Source: Brachybacterium alimentarium (GTDB lineage: Bacteria > Actinomycetota > Actinomycetes > Actinomycetales > Dermabacteraceae). Taken from it: a stretch of DNA of 60,812 nt. Below the pieces are notes generated by a model. The model had not been told where the DNA came from, did no database searches, and worked only from the letters and a program-made list of their open reading frames with translations. The stretch is taken from positions 1-60,812 of the forward strand of contig NZ_NRGS01000027.1 in NCBI RefSeq assembly GCF_002332425.1, in the 5' to 3' direction. Made by a program: the position numbers and the translations under genes. This document shows, in pieces, positions 51,838-59,991 of the stretch; positions within the stretch are counted from its first letter, which is position 1; every line of letters begins with the position of its first letter.

Positions 51838-51891
51838 GCAGGGAACGCAGGGAATGCAGGGAACGCAGGGAATGCAGGGAACGCACGGAAT
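51838..51891 (+). repeat. Six 9-bp tandem units (three 18-bp units)
   Basis: GCAGGGAAC and GCAGGGAAT alternate from 51838; the last unit has one change. It lies upstream of ornithine cyclodeaminase, between two minus-strand genes. Confidence 0.85.
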
Positions 51892-51934
51892 GGCCTGCGG
51901 TCCGGCTCTGACGCCCTCGCAGCTCGGAGGGGCC

Positions 51935-52717
51935 TCAGATGCCGAGCACCCAGGGCTCTGCGACGAGGGTGCCGATCATGCCGACGACGGCATAGGCCGT
52001 GACCGCCGTGCAGAGCAGCCACTCCCGCAGGCTGCCGGCGTCGCCGAGCAGCGGCACCGCGATGTCCCCGCTGCGCTGCCAGAGGCCCGAGGCCATCCGC
52101 TTCGGCGGCTTCACGACGAGCGGCCAGGTGGGGAAGGGGATGCCGTCGGTGGTGAGCAGGTCGCCGACCAGATGCGTCAGCACGCCGACGGCCACGGCGG
52201 CCGGGAGCCAGATCGAGGTGTCCGGCGCGATGGCGGCGACCAGCAGACCGGCGACGACGCCCACCGCCCAGGGCAGCAGGCGTCCCTCGACCATCTTCAG
52301 GGCCCGGGTGCCGAAGGCGCACATCACGGTGACCAGGAGGGCGGCGCCCGCTTCGATCTCGCCCAGCACGGGCACCCGGACCTGCCAGTCCAGGCGATTC
52401 ACGAGCACCGCCAGCGCGGTGAAGGCGACGGCGGCCAGGAGGGTGTGGGTCGCGCCGCGATGACCCGCAACGGTGCTGACCGCTCGGGTGACGGCCTTGG
52501 TGAGGCCGCCGCCGGAGCGGGAGATGGTGGCGCTGGGGTGGTCGATGTCCGGCAGCAGCGCGGCGCCGGTGGCGACCACGGCACCGGAGACCACCTGCGC
52601 GGGGTCGAGGTCCCACAGGTCGAGGCCGGCCGCATGCCCCATCACGGGGACGGAGCCCGCCAGGGCCAGCCAGGCGGCGGTGCCGCTGATCGCATGGTGT
52701 CCGCCCATCATGGGCAT
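51935..52717 (-). CDS. YdjM-like membrane-bound metal-dependent hydrolase
   Basis: 260 residues. The metal-site motifs are early GGHHAISG, ALLPDIDHPSATIS, AGHRGATHTLL and THLVGDLLTTDGIPFPTWP, typical of the YdjM/LexA-regulated membrane hydrolase family. About six membrane helices. The substrate is unknown. Three ATGs lie close together (52717, 52711, 52708), and an AGGAGG site fits the first or second. Confidence 0.87.
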   Translation of the reverse strand: MPMMGGHHAISGTAAWLALAGSVPVMGHAAGLDLWDLDPAQVVSGAVVATGAALLPDIDHPSATISRSGGGLTKAVTRAVSTVAGHRGATHTLLAAVAFTALAVLVNRLDWQVRVPVLGEIEAGAALLVTVMCAFGTRALKMVEGRLLPWAVGVVAGLLVAAIAPDTSIWLPAAVAVGVLTHLVGDLLTTDGIPFPTWPLVVKPPKRMASGLWQRSGDIAVPLLGDAGSLREWLLCTAVTAYAVVGMIGTLVAEPWVLGI

Positions 52718-52899
52718 CGTCCTCCTCGGCAGATGGTCGACATGGCCTCACCAGGGGAAGAATGCGGACGGAGCCGCTGGTGGGACACAGGTCGTCACCG
52801 GGGGAGGAGGGCCGCCGGGAAGACTACCGGCGGGTCATGACAGGCGAGTCCAGTCGAGTCCTGGCGCGTGCTCCGCCGAATCGCTGCCGTCGTGCCGCC

Positions 52900-52990
52900 G
52901 TGTCGCCGTGCAGCCCGGCTGCCATCCCGGAGGAGTTGTTGGCGATCACGCCGCCGATGGTGCAGGCGACCTCGGGGTCGGCGTCGGGCC
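52900..52990 (-). pseudogene. Fragment resembling an FAD-linked (lactate/glycolate-type) oxidase
   Basis: On the minus strand the peptide DPEVACTIGGVIANNSSGM appears, which closely matches the FAD-pyrophosphate-binding motif of FAD_binding_4 oxidases (GGVxANNSxGM). Residues on both sides are low complexity or unlike the family, and no start or second domain is found. It is probably the remnant of a decayed oxidase gene. Confidence 0.4.
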
Positions 52991-53177
52991 CAGCCGTCGC
53001 CTCGCGGCACCTCGCGGCCGCGGGGGCTGCGGGGGCCGCGGGGGCCGCGTCGGTGGGGGAGGCGACGGCATCGGCGCCGAGCAGGGGTGCGACCGCCATG
53101 CCCGACGGGGCTCCGCGAGGTCCGGCGGGCGAGGCGTTCCCGTGCGGCGCACCGCCCTGGCCTGTGCCGTCGGCCTG

Positions 53178-53183
53178 TACCGT
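53178..53183 (+). promoter_or_regulatory. Leaderless -10 box for glutaminase
   Basis: TACCGT, 7 bases before the GTG at 53191. Confidence 0.5.
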
Positions 53184-53190
53184 CAGGGGC

Positions 53191-54225
53191 GTGACAAGCG
53201 CACTGACCACGTACCTGGACCGGCTCACTCGGGCCCTGTCCACCGCCTCGGCGACCGGTGATCCCGACGTCGTGCTCCCGGATCGCGGCATCTCCGGAAG
53301 CGCTGAGGCCGACGGCGACATCCCCGAGCTCTCGCTGGTCTCCGGCGCCGAGTCCCACCACCTCGGTGTGGCGCTGTGCTCCGTCGAGGGCGAGATCACG
53401 GGGGCCGGCACCGACCATGCCTTCCCCATGCAATCGATCTCCAAGGCCTTCGCCTACGGGGCGGCGATCGATCTGCACGGCATGGACTATGTGGACTGCG
53501 TCGTCGACGAGGAGCCGACGGGGGAGCAGTTCAACGCCCTCAGCCTGGACGCGCAGACCAAGAAGCCGAAGAACCCCCTGGTCAACATCGGGGCGATCCG
53601 CACGCACGCGATGCTGGGCACCACGCAGGCGCAGCGCACCCAGCGACTGCGCGAGGTGCTCGACGCCGCCGCCGGGCGCCGTCTCGAGGTGCATCGCGAG
53701 ACCCTCGAGACCGAGCTGACGATCGCCGACCGCAACCTCGCGCTCGCGTACATGCTGCGCGCGGCCGGTTCGATGGAGGACGACGCCGGGGAGGTCGTCG
53801 CCGGCTACATCGAGGGCTGCGCCGTGCAGACCACCGTCTCGGACCTGTCGGTCATGGCGGCGACCCTCGCCTCGGGCGGCACCAATCCGTTGACGGGCGA
53901 GAGGGTGTTCTCCCGCGTCGCGGCTCGGCAGGTGCTCTCGGTGATGCTCACCTGCGGCATGTACGACAACGCCGGCGACTGGGTCAGCGACGTCGGCCTG
54001 CCCGCGAAGTCCGGAGTGGGCGGCGGCATCATCGCGGCGCTGCCCTCGCGCTATGGGATCGCGAGCTACGCCCCGCAGCTCGATCTGCACGGCAACTCGG
54101 TGCGCGGCACGCTGTTCTTCGAACGCTTCAGCGAGGATTTCGTGCTCCACATGCTCGACGGGGTGGAGCCCGTGGACCTCGAGGAGCGCGCCCGGGAGCT
54201 GATGGAGGTCGGCACGCATCTGTGA
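53191..54225 (+). CDS. glsA: Glutaminase A
   Basis: 344 residues of the serine-dependent beta-lactamase-like glutaminase family. The SxxK dyad is in FPMQSISKAFAYG (Ser82, Lys85). Other landmarks are EPTGEQFNALSLD, KPKNPLVNIGAI, EVVAGYIEGCAVQTT, LASGGTNPLTG, and the final GVGGGIIAALPSRYGIA. It hydrolyses glutamine to glutamate and ammonia in the cytoplasm. Start fixed by VTSALTTYLD and the promoter spacing; the long open frame upstream is low complexity. Confidence 0.94.
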   Translation: MTSALTTYLDRLTRALSTASATGDPDVVLPDRGISGSAEADGDIPELSLVSGAESHHLGVALCSVEGEITGAGTDHAFPMQSISKAFAYGAAIDLHGMDYVDCVVDEEPTGEQFNALSLDAQTKKPKNPLVNIGAIRTHAMLGTTQAQRTQRLREVLDAAAGRRLEVHRETLETELTIADRNLALAYMLRAAGSMEDDAGEVVAGYIEGCAVQTTVSDLSVMAATLASGGTNPLTGERVFSRVAARQVLSVMLTCGMYDNAGDWVSDVGLPAKSGVGGGIIAALPSRYGIASYAPQLDLHGNSVRGTLFFERFSEDFVLHMLDGVEPVDLEERARELMEVGTHL

Positions 54226-54324
54226 GGCCCCGTGAGGCCTGTCCGGGTGGGGGCTCTGGTCGTGCCGAGCGGGTGTCGGCGAACCCGGTTGCGCGGCGGG
54301 CGGGCCGACGAGAAGACTTGCGGG

Positions 54325-54882
54325 GTGATCACCGTGCGTTCCCTGGACTCCGATGAATGGCCGATCTGGCGGGGCCTGCGCCTGCGCGCCCTCGAGGACT
54401 CGCCCGAAGCCTTCGGCAGCACCCTGGCCGAGGTGATCGCCCGCGACACCGAGCACTACTGGCGCCAGGGCGTCTCGCCGCCGATGGTCCCGTTCGTCGC
54501 CGAGGTCGACGGGGCGCCCGCCGGCATGGCACGGCTGATGTTCCCCGACCATCCTGATCGCGCCGAGCTGGTCTCCGTCTGGGTCGCCCCGGAGGCTCGT
54601 GATCGCGGCGTCGGCCACGCGCTCGTCGCTTCCGGCATCGACCACCTCGCCGCTCACCATCCGCTGACCCGGCTGCGCCTGGCCGTCGTCGAGACCAACA
54701 TGCCCGCCCGTCGGCTGTACGAGGGCTGCGGCTTCGCCGTGATCGGTCGCAATCCGGACGACGACGCCGAACTGCTCATGGAACGACCCGCTCCAGCCAG
54801 CGCCTCACCCAGCTCCACAGCCAGCGCCTCACCCAGCTCCACAGCCAGCGCGTCAGGCAGCGACGCGAAGCCCGGGGCGTGA
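54325..54882 (+). CDS. GNAT N-acetyltransferase with a repetitive tail
   Basis: 185 residues. A compact GNAT fold: ITVRSLDSDEWPIWRGLRLRAL, the acetyl-CoA loop ARDRGVGHALV, then VVETNMPARRLYEGCGFAVIG. The last 28 residues are two copies of a 24-bp repeat (ASASPSST) in the DNA. GTG start 6 bases after AAGACT. Acceptor unknown. Confidence 0.85.
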   Translation: MITVRSLDSDEWPIWRGLRLRALEDSPEAFGSTLAEVIARDTEHYWRQGVSPPMVPFVAEVDGAPAGMARLMFPDHPDRAELVSVWVAPEARDRGVGHALVASGIDHLAAHHPLTRLRLAVVETNMPARRLYEGCGFAVIGRNPDDDAELLMERPAPASASPSSTASASPSSTASASGSDAKPGA

Positions 54883-54911
54883 GCGTCCGACGAGGCACCC
54901 CTGCGGATCGG

Positions 54912-54917
54912 TAGACT
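54912..54917 (+). promoter_or_regulatory. Leaderless -10 box for the DUF5926 gene
   Basis: TAGACT, 6 bases before the ATG at 54924. Confidence 0.55.
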
Positions 54918-54923
54918 TCTCGC

Positions 54924-55754
54924 ATGAGTTCCGCCTCGCATGATGCCCTGGTCCTCCGCCCCTTCGAAGGGCTGCCGAACGAACGCGACCTGGTCGCGAT
55001 GCGGCAGCTCATCCCCGCGGCGACGATGGCCGCGAAGACCACCGCCGAGTACGGTTCGGTCGACGTCGAACTGGCGACGATCCTGCCGATGGCCTGGCCC
55101 GCCGTGCGCCGCACCGACGGCTCGGTCACCGTGGGCATCCAGGCCGGCTTCCCCGGCGGCGACCTCTCGCGCGGTCTCGGCCAGGCGATCAAGCAGGCCC
55201 TCGCCCTCGAGCCCGGCAACCCGGTCACCGCGGTGACTCTCGACGACGACGCACCGCGCCTGCAGGAGATCCTCGATCTGGACGGGGACTTCGAGATCTC
55301 CGTGGAGGACACCTTCGAGTTCTGGCTCGATCCGCGCGCCGAGCGCACCGCCGAGATCGAGTCGTCGATCCAGCAGGCCAACGACTCGATCATGCCCACT
55401 CGGCCGGTCGAGGGTCTCCCGCACGCCTACTGGGTGGACGCCGGTCCGAAGGAGCACCTGCGCTGGGTGCTCGACGCCGCTGAGGAGACGGTCATCGATG
55501 CGGTCACCCGCCTGCACGCCCGCCGCGAGTCCGGCATCGGCGAGGGCACCAAGTACGTGGGGTCCTTCCGTGCCGAGGGTCTCTCGGTCCCCGTCTGGGA
55601 CCTGCCCAAGGGCTTCGGCGCGGAGGGCGTCGAGGCGGAGGCCGAGGCCTTCCGCACCCGCTTCGAGCAGGCCCTGACCACTGAGGAGCCCCTCACCGCG
55701 CTCGAGCGGCGTGCGCGCGGCGGCATCGTGGCTCGCCAGGTGACCCTGCGATGA
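54924..55754 (+). CDS. DUF5926 family protein
   Basis: 276 residues, soluble and acidic. LRPFEGLPNERDLVAMRQLIPAAT and GTKYVGSFRAEGLSVPVWDLP are family landmarks. It occurs across actinobacteria, often beside a glycosyltransferase as here; no enzymatic motif is visible. It overlaps the glycosyltransferase start by 4 bases (ATGA), so the two are made together. Confidence 0.85.
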   Translation: MSSASHDALVLRPFEGLPNERDLVAMRQLIPAATMAAKTTAEYGSVDVELATILPMAWPAVRRTDGSVTVGIQAGFPGGDLSRGLGQAIKQALALEPGNPVTAVTLDDDAPRLQEILDLDGDFEISVEDTFEFWLDPRAERTAEIESSIQQANDSIMPTRPVEGLPHAYWVDAGPKEHLRWVLDAAEETVIDAVTRLHARRESGIGEGTKYVGSFRAEGLSVPVWDLPKGFGAEGVEAEAEAFRTRFEQALTTEEPLTALERRARGGIVARQVTLR

Positions 55755-57400
55755 GCACTGCGGGGCCGCTGACGGCATACCGCCCCGAGCGGGTGGCCGT
55801 CGTGATCCCCGCCAAGAACGAGGCGGAGAGGATCGAGGCGACGATCGGCGCTGCCCGGGAGATCCGGGGCGTGGATCTCGTCGTCGTCGTCGACGACGGG
55901 TCCAGTGATGCGACCTCCGCCGTCGCCATGGGGGCCGACGCGCTCGTGGTGCGTCACAAGTCCAACCGCGGCAAGGCGGCCGCCATGGCCACCGGCGCGC
56001 AGATGGTCGCGATCCGAGAGGACGCCGAGCGCGCTGACGGTGGCGACCACTTCTCCGAGGAGCTGCACGCCGAACCGCGCTCGCCGGGCCATACCGGTCC
56101 GCTCCCCGTGATCGGGGGAACGGCTCCGCCTCCGCGCGCGCTGCTGTTCCTGGACGCCGACATGGAGACCTCTGCGATCGCCTCACAGCCGCTCGTGGAT
56201 GCTGTGCTCGGGCAGGGCGTGGACATGGCGATCGCGCTGCTGCCCCCTCAGGACGGCGCTGCCGGGATGGGCATCGTGGTGCGCACCGCGCGCAAGGGCA
56301 TCCAGCGGGCCACCGGGTGGGAGGCGGCCCAGCCGCTGTCGGGCACTCGCTGCATCACGCGCGAGACCTGGGATGCCTGCCAGCCGCTCGCACCCGGCTG
56401 GGGCGTCGAGACCTCGCTGACCATCGACGCTCTGACCGGCGGGTTCTGGGTCAAGGAGATCGAGGCGGACCTGCGTCACCGGGCCACCGGCAAGGACCTG
56501 CGGGGCCAGCTCCACCGCGCCGCCCAGCTGCGCGACGTGATGCGCGCTCTCGCCCGACGCCGCCACGTGCTCCCGGACGAACCGGCCGACGAGCTGGACG
56601 AGGGGACCGAGGTCCAGACGCCCCCGACGCCGGGACCGACCGACGCGCCCGACGCCCCTGACGCTCCTGGCGCCCCTGACGCCCCTGGCGACGTCGACGC
56701 GGAGTCCGCGGACACTCCGACGACGGGAGCGACCCCGCTGGCGTTCGAGGACGAGAACGTCGACGAGGTCAACGCCTGGGACCAGGTCGACGCGATCCCA
56801 GCGACGGGCTCGGCCGCGAGCTTCGAGACGGACGTGGACCTCGAGCCGACCCTGGATCGCGAGACCGAGAAGCGGACGGAGACGGAGGAGGACCCGGCGG
56901 CGGCGACGGACGAGGACGCCGTTCCCAATCTGGATGCCGATGCCGACACCGACGCCGTTCCCGACACCGGAATCGCCGCGGAGGCCGTCGACCGCACCGC
57001 AGCCGCCGATGACCGCGCCGCCCTCGCGGAGCGCCGTCGCGACCGGCTCGAGGCGCTGCCCGTGCGCGGTGGGTTCTCGGACAGCGAGACCCGTGCCCTG
57101 GGCGACCTGGACGTCGAGACGTTGAACCGTCAGCTGCGTGCCCTGCCCGTGGCGGGAGATTTCGCGCCCGACGACGTCGTCTACCTCGCGGGCGTGGACC
57201 TCGAGGCGCTCGCGGCACGGCTGAACTCTGCGCCGGTCCAGGAGCGCTTCGAGCCTGAGCATGCCGTGATCATCGCCTCGCACCTGTCGGTGCCGGAACC
57301 CGAGCTGCCGCCGTCGATCCGTCCGCCGCTGACCAGCGACGAGTACACCTCACTGGTGGTCCACGCCGCGGTCGACGCCGGCAACGCGTCGGACGCCTGA
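55751..57400 (+). CDS. Family-2 glycosyltransferase with a repeat-bearing C-terminal extension
   Basis: 549 residues. Catalytic part about 1-275: VAVVIPAKNEAERIEATIG binds the sugar nucleotide, VVVDDGSSD is the first Asp motif, and the metal motif DAD is at 135-137 (LLFLDADMETS). W264-type GFWVKEIEADLRHRATG closes the site. An insertion of about 30 residues precedes the DAD. Residues about 275-420 are acidic/Ala/Pro/Thr low complexity. The last 120 contain three related units (LEALPVRGGFSD..., LRALPVAGDFAPDD..., LNSAPVQERFEPEH...). Sugar and acceptor unknown. Confidence 0.85.
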   Translation: MSTAGPLTAYRPERVAVVIPAKNEAERIEATIGAAREIRGVDLVVVVDDGSSDATSAVAMGADALVVRHKSNRGKAAAMATGAQMVAIREDAERADGGDHFSEELHAEPRSPGHTGPLPVIGGTAPPPRALLFLDADMETSAIASQPLVDAVLGQGVDMAIALLPPQDGAAGMGIVVRTARKGIQRATGWEAAQPLSGTRCITRETWDACQPLAPGWGVETSLTIDALTGGFWVKEIEADLRHRATGKDLRGQLHRAAQLRDVMRALARRRHVLPDEPADELDEGTEVQTPPTPGPTDAPDAPDAPGAPDAPGDVDAESADTPTTGATPLAFEDENVDEVNAWDQVDAIPATGSAASFETDVDLEPTLDRETEKRTETEEDPAAATDEDAVPNLDADADTDAVPDTGIAAEAVDRTAAADDRAALAERRRDRLEALPVRGGFSDSETRALGDLDVETLNRQLRALPVAGDFAPDDVVYLAGVDLEALAARLNSAPVQERFEPEHAVIIASHLSVPEPELPPSIRPPLTSDEYTSLVVHAAVDAGNASDA

Positions 57401-57402
57401 TC

Positions 57403-57436
57403 GGCGCGGCGCGGATCACTCAGGAGCGCGGATCAC
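57403..57436 (-). repeat. 17-bp tandem duplication across a stop codon
   Basis: On the minus strand CTGAGTGATCCGCGC is present twice, back to back. The first copy ends the phosphatase-fold membrane protein, and the second contains its TGA stop. Confidence 0.7.
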
Positions 57437-59453
57437 TCAGGGGCTCCGCGGCCCCCGTCCCCGTCGGCCGCGGAGCCGGGAGCGCCGCCGGCAGGAAGGC
57501 GAGCCAGATCCCGAAGACGGCGGCGACCAGCACCGGACCGGTGTCGTTGACCGCGTAGCCCAGCCAGGTGCCTGCCACGGTCGCGACCCGCACCCGGTAC
57601 GCGGCGGGATGGGTCGTATCGAGTTCGACCAGCCGCGCGAGGTGGAACGTGCGCGGTGCGAGGATGGCGATCGAGGCCAGTACGGCCAGCAGCATCACCA
57701 GTGCGAGCGCCCAGTAGCCCGTGGTCATCGCGATATTCTGGGCGAGCTTGCGGATGATCACGGAGAACAGCTCTCCGCTGAGCAGCTCGTCGATGAAACG
57801 CCCCAGGTGGGTGCGGTCCTCGGGTGGGCGCAGCCAGTCCAGGAAGGACACCCCGAGCACGGCGACCGCTCCTCCCGCGCACAGCGCGACGATGTGCCAC
57901 AGCCGCGGTCGCACACCGGAGACCAGCAGAGCGAGCAGGCCGAAGGTGGGGATCGTGGCCAGCATCGACCCGAAGTCCGCTCCCATCGACGGGGCGACGC
58001 ACACGATCGCGACGGCGGCACCCACCACGATGGTCCAGACCACGCGCGCTCGCGGCGTGCGCAGCACGGTGAACAGACACAGCAGCGCCATCATCGCCCC
58101 GGCGAACACCATCCCGAACAGGTGGTTGGAGAGCCCGTAGAAGCGCCCGCCCGAGATCGGCTGCGCGCCGAGCGGCGAGCCCAGCTGGAACCGGGAGCCC
58201 AGCGCCGATTCGCCCAGGATCACCACGGCGACCAGCGCCGCTGAGACGCCGAGCGGCCCGAAGCGGTGGCGCCGCCAGGGCCCGCCGAGCACGATCGCCG
58301 AGAGCAGGGCGCAGCCGCCCCAGACCACGCCCGTCAGCGCGAGGATGTCGTGGTCTCCGCGCCACCACGGCACGATCGACGCGCACAGCCCCACGGGCAG
58401 CGCCAGCGGAGCGATCGTCGCCAGAGCACGGCCCACCCGGCGGAGCCCGGGGCGCCGCGCCAGCGGAGGCACCAGGAGGATCACCAGACCGATCACGCCC
58501 AGCGCGAGCCAGGAGCCGAGGGCCGGCACGGTCGCCGAATCCACGATCTCTGCAGCTCGTGAGCGGTCCAGGGCGAGCAGCTGCGGATCGTCGTGATCCA
58601 CGCCGCGGAACGGCTGGCCGGGGATGAGGCCGTCGGCCGTGGCGTCATAGGAGGTGAGAACGGTGGCGAGCACGTCGGTCAGCACCACCACACCGTTCTG
58701 CTTGGTGGCGCCGCTGGTCAGTGCCTGCCCCGGGAAGGCGGAGTCGAGGGCGACCTGGAGGCCGACGGTGCGGGAGGCGACGGCTCCGGTCGTCTCGACA
58801 TCGTCCGGGTCGGCGGGATCGGTCGAGGCGACGGAGACCAGCAGAGTGCGGGGCAGATCCGCGGCATCGCAGCCCCCGGCGGCTTCGAGCGCAGTGCCCG
58901 CACGTTCGTCGAGCTCGGCCAGCGCCTGTTCGCGGGCGGGGTCGTCGTGATCGGGCACGGAGCCCAGATCGACCTGCACGATCTCGTCGCCGGCCAGCGC
59001 GTCCGAGACGTCGGCGGCGGAGCCATCGGCGTGTGAGGACGCGTCGACCTCGGCCGTGTCCACCGGCAGTCGCTCCCACTGATCCTGCGCGGGCGTGGGG
59101 ATCCCGGCGGTGCGCGGCGCCTCCTCGGCCAGCCCGCGATAGCCGGAATGGAGCGTCTCCAGGCCCTGCCGCTTCGTGGAGACCACCGACGTGGACGTGG
59201 TGTTCATGGCTGCAGCGCCCGAGCGATCGGCGAGGCACTGCAGGTTCGGCGTCGCCTCGGCGGAGATGTCCTCCCAGGTGAGGCCCGCGGTCACGAGGAC
59301 CAGACGCACCGGATCGCTCGCGTCGTCGGGCTCGTCGGCCTCGGCGGCGGGCGTGAGACCCAGCATCAGGGAGCTCAGGAGAACGGCGAGAAGCAGCCCT
59401 GCCAGCACATGGAGTCGGCGGGCGGAGGAAGAGGCGAGCGAATCCTGAAGCAC
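57420..59453 (-). CDS. Membrane protein with an extracellular phosphatase-fold domain
   Basis: 677 residues. A signal/first helix (VLAGLLLAVLLSSLMLGL) leads to an extracytoplasmic domain of about 270 residues with the alkaline-phosphatase/sulfatase look: VLVTAGLTWEDIS, the nucleophile-like ATPNLQCLADRSGAAAMNT, and a late NGVVVLTDVLATVL strand. About ten membrane helices follow, including GRFYGLSNHLFGMVFAGAMM and a GADFGSMLATIPTF loop. I recall this arrangement as conserved in actinobacteria without a proven role. The GTG start is 6 bases after TAGCAT. Confidence 0.75.
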   Translation of the reverse strand: MLQDSLASSSARRLHVLAGLLLAVLLSSLMLGLTPAAEADEPDDASDPVRLVLVTAGLTWEDISAEATPNLQCLADRSGAAAMNTTSTSVVSTKRQGLETLHSGYRGLAEEAPRTAGIPTPAQDQWERLPVDTAEVDASSHADGSAADVSDALAGDEIVQVDLGSVPDHDDPAREQALAELDERAGTALEAAGGCDAADLPRTLLVSVASTDPADPDDVETTGAVASRTVGLQVALDSAFPGQALTSGATKQNGVVVLTDVLATVLTSYDATADGLIPGQPFRGVDHDDPQLLALDRSRAAEIVDSATVPALGSWLALGVIGLVILLVPPLARRPGLRRVGRALATIAPLALPVGLCASIVPWWRGDHDILALTGVVWGGCALLSAIVLGGPWRRHRFGPLGVSAALVAVVILGESALGSRFQLGSPLGAQPISGGRFYGLSNHLFGMVFAGAMMALLCLFTVLRTPRARVVWTIVVGAAVAIVCVAPSMGADFGSMLATIPTFGLLALLVSGVRPRLWHIVALCAGGAVAVLGVSFLDWLRPPEDRTHLGRFIDELLSGELFSVIIRKLAQNIAMTTGYWALALVMLLAVLASIAILAPRTFHLARLVELDTTHPAAYRVRVATVAGTWLGYAVNDTGPVLVAAVFGIWLAFLPAALPAPRPTGTGAAEPLSDPRS

Positions 59454-59459
59454 GTGACG

Positions 59460-59465
59460 ATGCTA
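59460..59465 (-). promoter_or_regulatory. Leaderless -10 box for the phosphatase-fold membrane protein
   Basis: TAGCAT on the minus strand, 6 bases before the GTG at 59453. Confidence 0.5.
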
Positions 59466-59570
59466 CGGGGCATCGAGCGCTGCAGCGCTGGTGAGGGCCG
59501 ACAGGCGCAGAGATTCCACGCTTTCCTCACGGGGCATGCCCGCGAACTCCACGAGGCGGCCGAAGAGCAA

Positions 59571-59576
59571 TATCGT
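59571..59576 (+). promoter_or_regulatory. Leaderless -10 box for the GntR-family regulator
   Basis: TATCGT, 7 bases before the ATG at 59584. Confidence 0.55.
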
Positions 59577-59583
59577 TGTCGAC

Positions 59584-59991
59584 ATGAACATCCCGACTCC
59601 TCCTTATGAGCAGGTCCGCCGCGAGATCGTCGAGCAGGTGCGTGCGGGCGAGCTCGCCCCGGGCGACCGGCTCCCCGCCATCCGTGTGCTCGCCGGCGAT
59701 CTCGGCCTGGCCGCCGGCACCGTGGCTCGCGCATACAAGCTCCTCGAGGAAGCGCAGATCATCGTGACCAGGCGCGGTGCGGGCACCACCGTGGCTCCCG
59801 GCGCAGTGGCGGCGTGCGAGGAGTCCGCGGCGGCGACGAGTCGCGAGTCCGGCGCAGTCGCCGATCCTGTGGTTGTCGCGCTGTTCGCGGGCCCGGTCGC
59901 CGAGGCGCGTGCGAAGGGGCATGGTGACGTGGAGATCCTGGCCGCGGTGCGTGCGGCGCTGGCCGCTCGGGGCGTTGCCGGCACGTCGTGA
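59584..59991 (+). CDS. Short GntR (YtrA-type) transcriptional regulator
   Basis: 135 residues: a complete GntR winged helix (YEQVRREIVEQVRAGELAPG, LPAIRVLAGDLGLAAGTVAR, AYKLLEEAQIIVTRRGAGT) and only a short C-terminal helical part, as in the YtrA group. YtrA regulators usually control a neighbouring operon. Here the overlapping downstream gene is an acetyltransferase (stop/start GTGA), which is the likeliest target. Confidence 0.9.
   Translation: MNIPTPPYEQVRREIVEQVRAGELAPGDRLPAIRVLAGDLGLAAGTVARAYKLLEEAQIIVTRRGAGTTVAPGAVAACEESAAATSRESGAVADPVVVALFAGPVAEARAKGHGDVEILAAVRAALAARGVAGTS

Larger units (their letters stand above)
52718..53190. other. 473-bp gap with repeats and a gene fragment
   Basis: Holds a possible oxidase fragment on the minus strand (about 52900-52990) and a GGGGGCCGC repeat at about 53015-53050. 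The glutaminase frame stays open through most of it, but the translation is low complexity and the real start is at 53191. Confidence 0.6.

Noticed and set aside
52762..53190. In-frame N-terminal extension of glutaminase
   Set aside because: Low complexity, longer than the family, and contradicted by the leaderless promoter at 53178.
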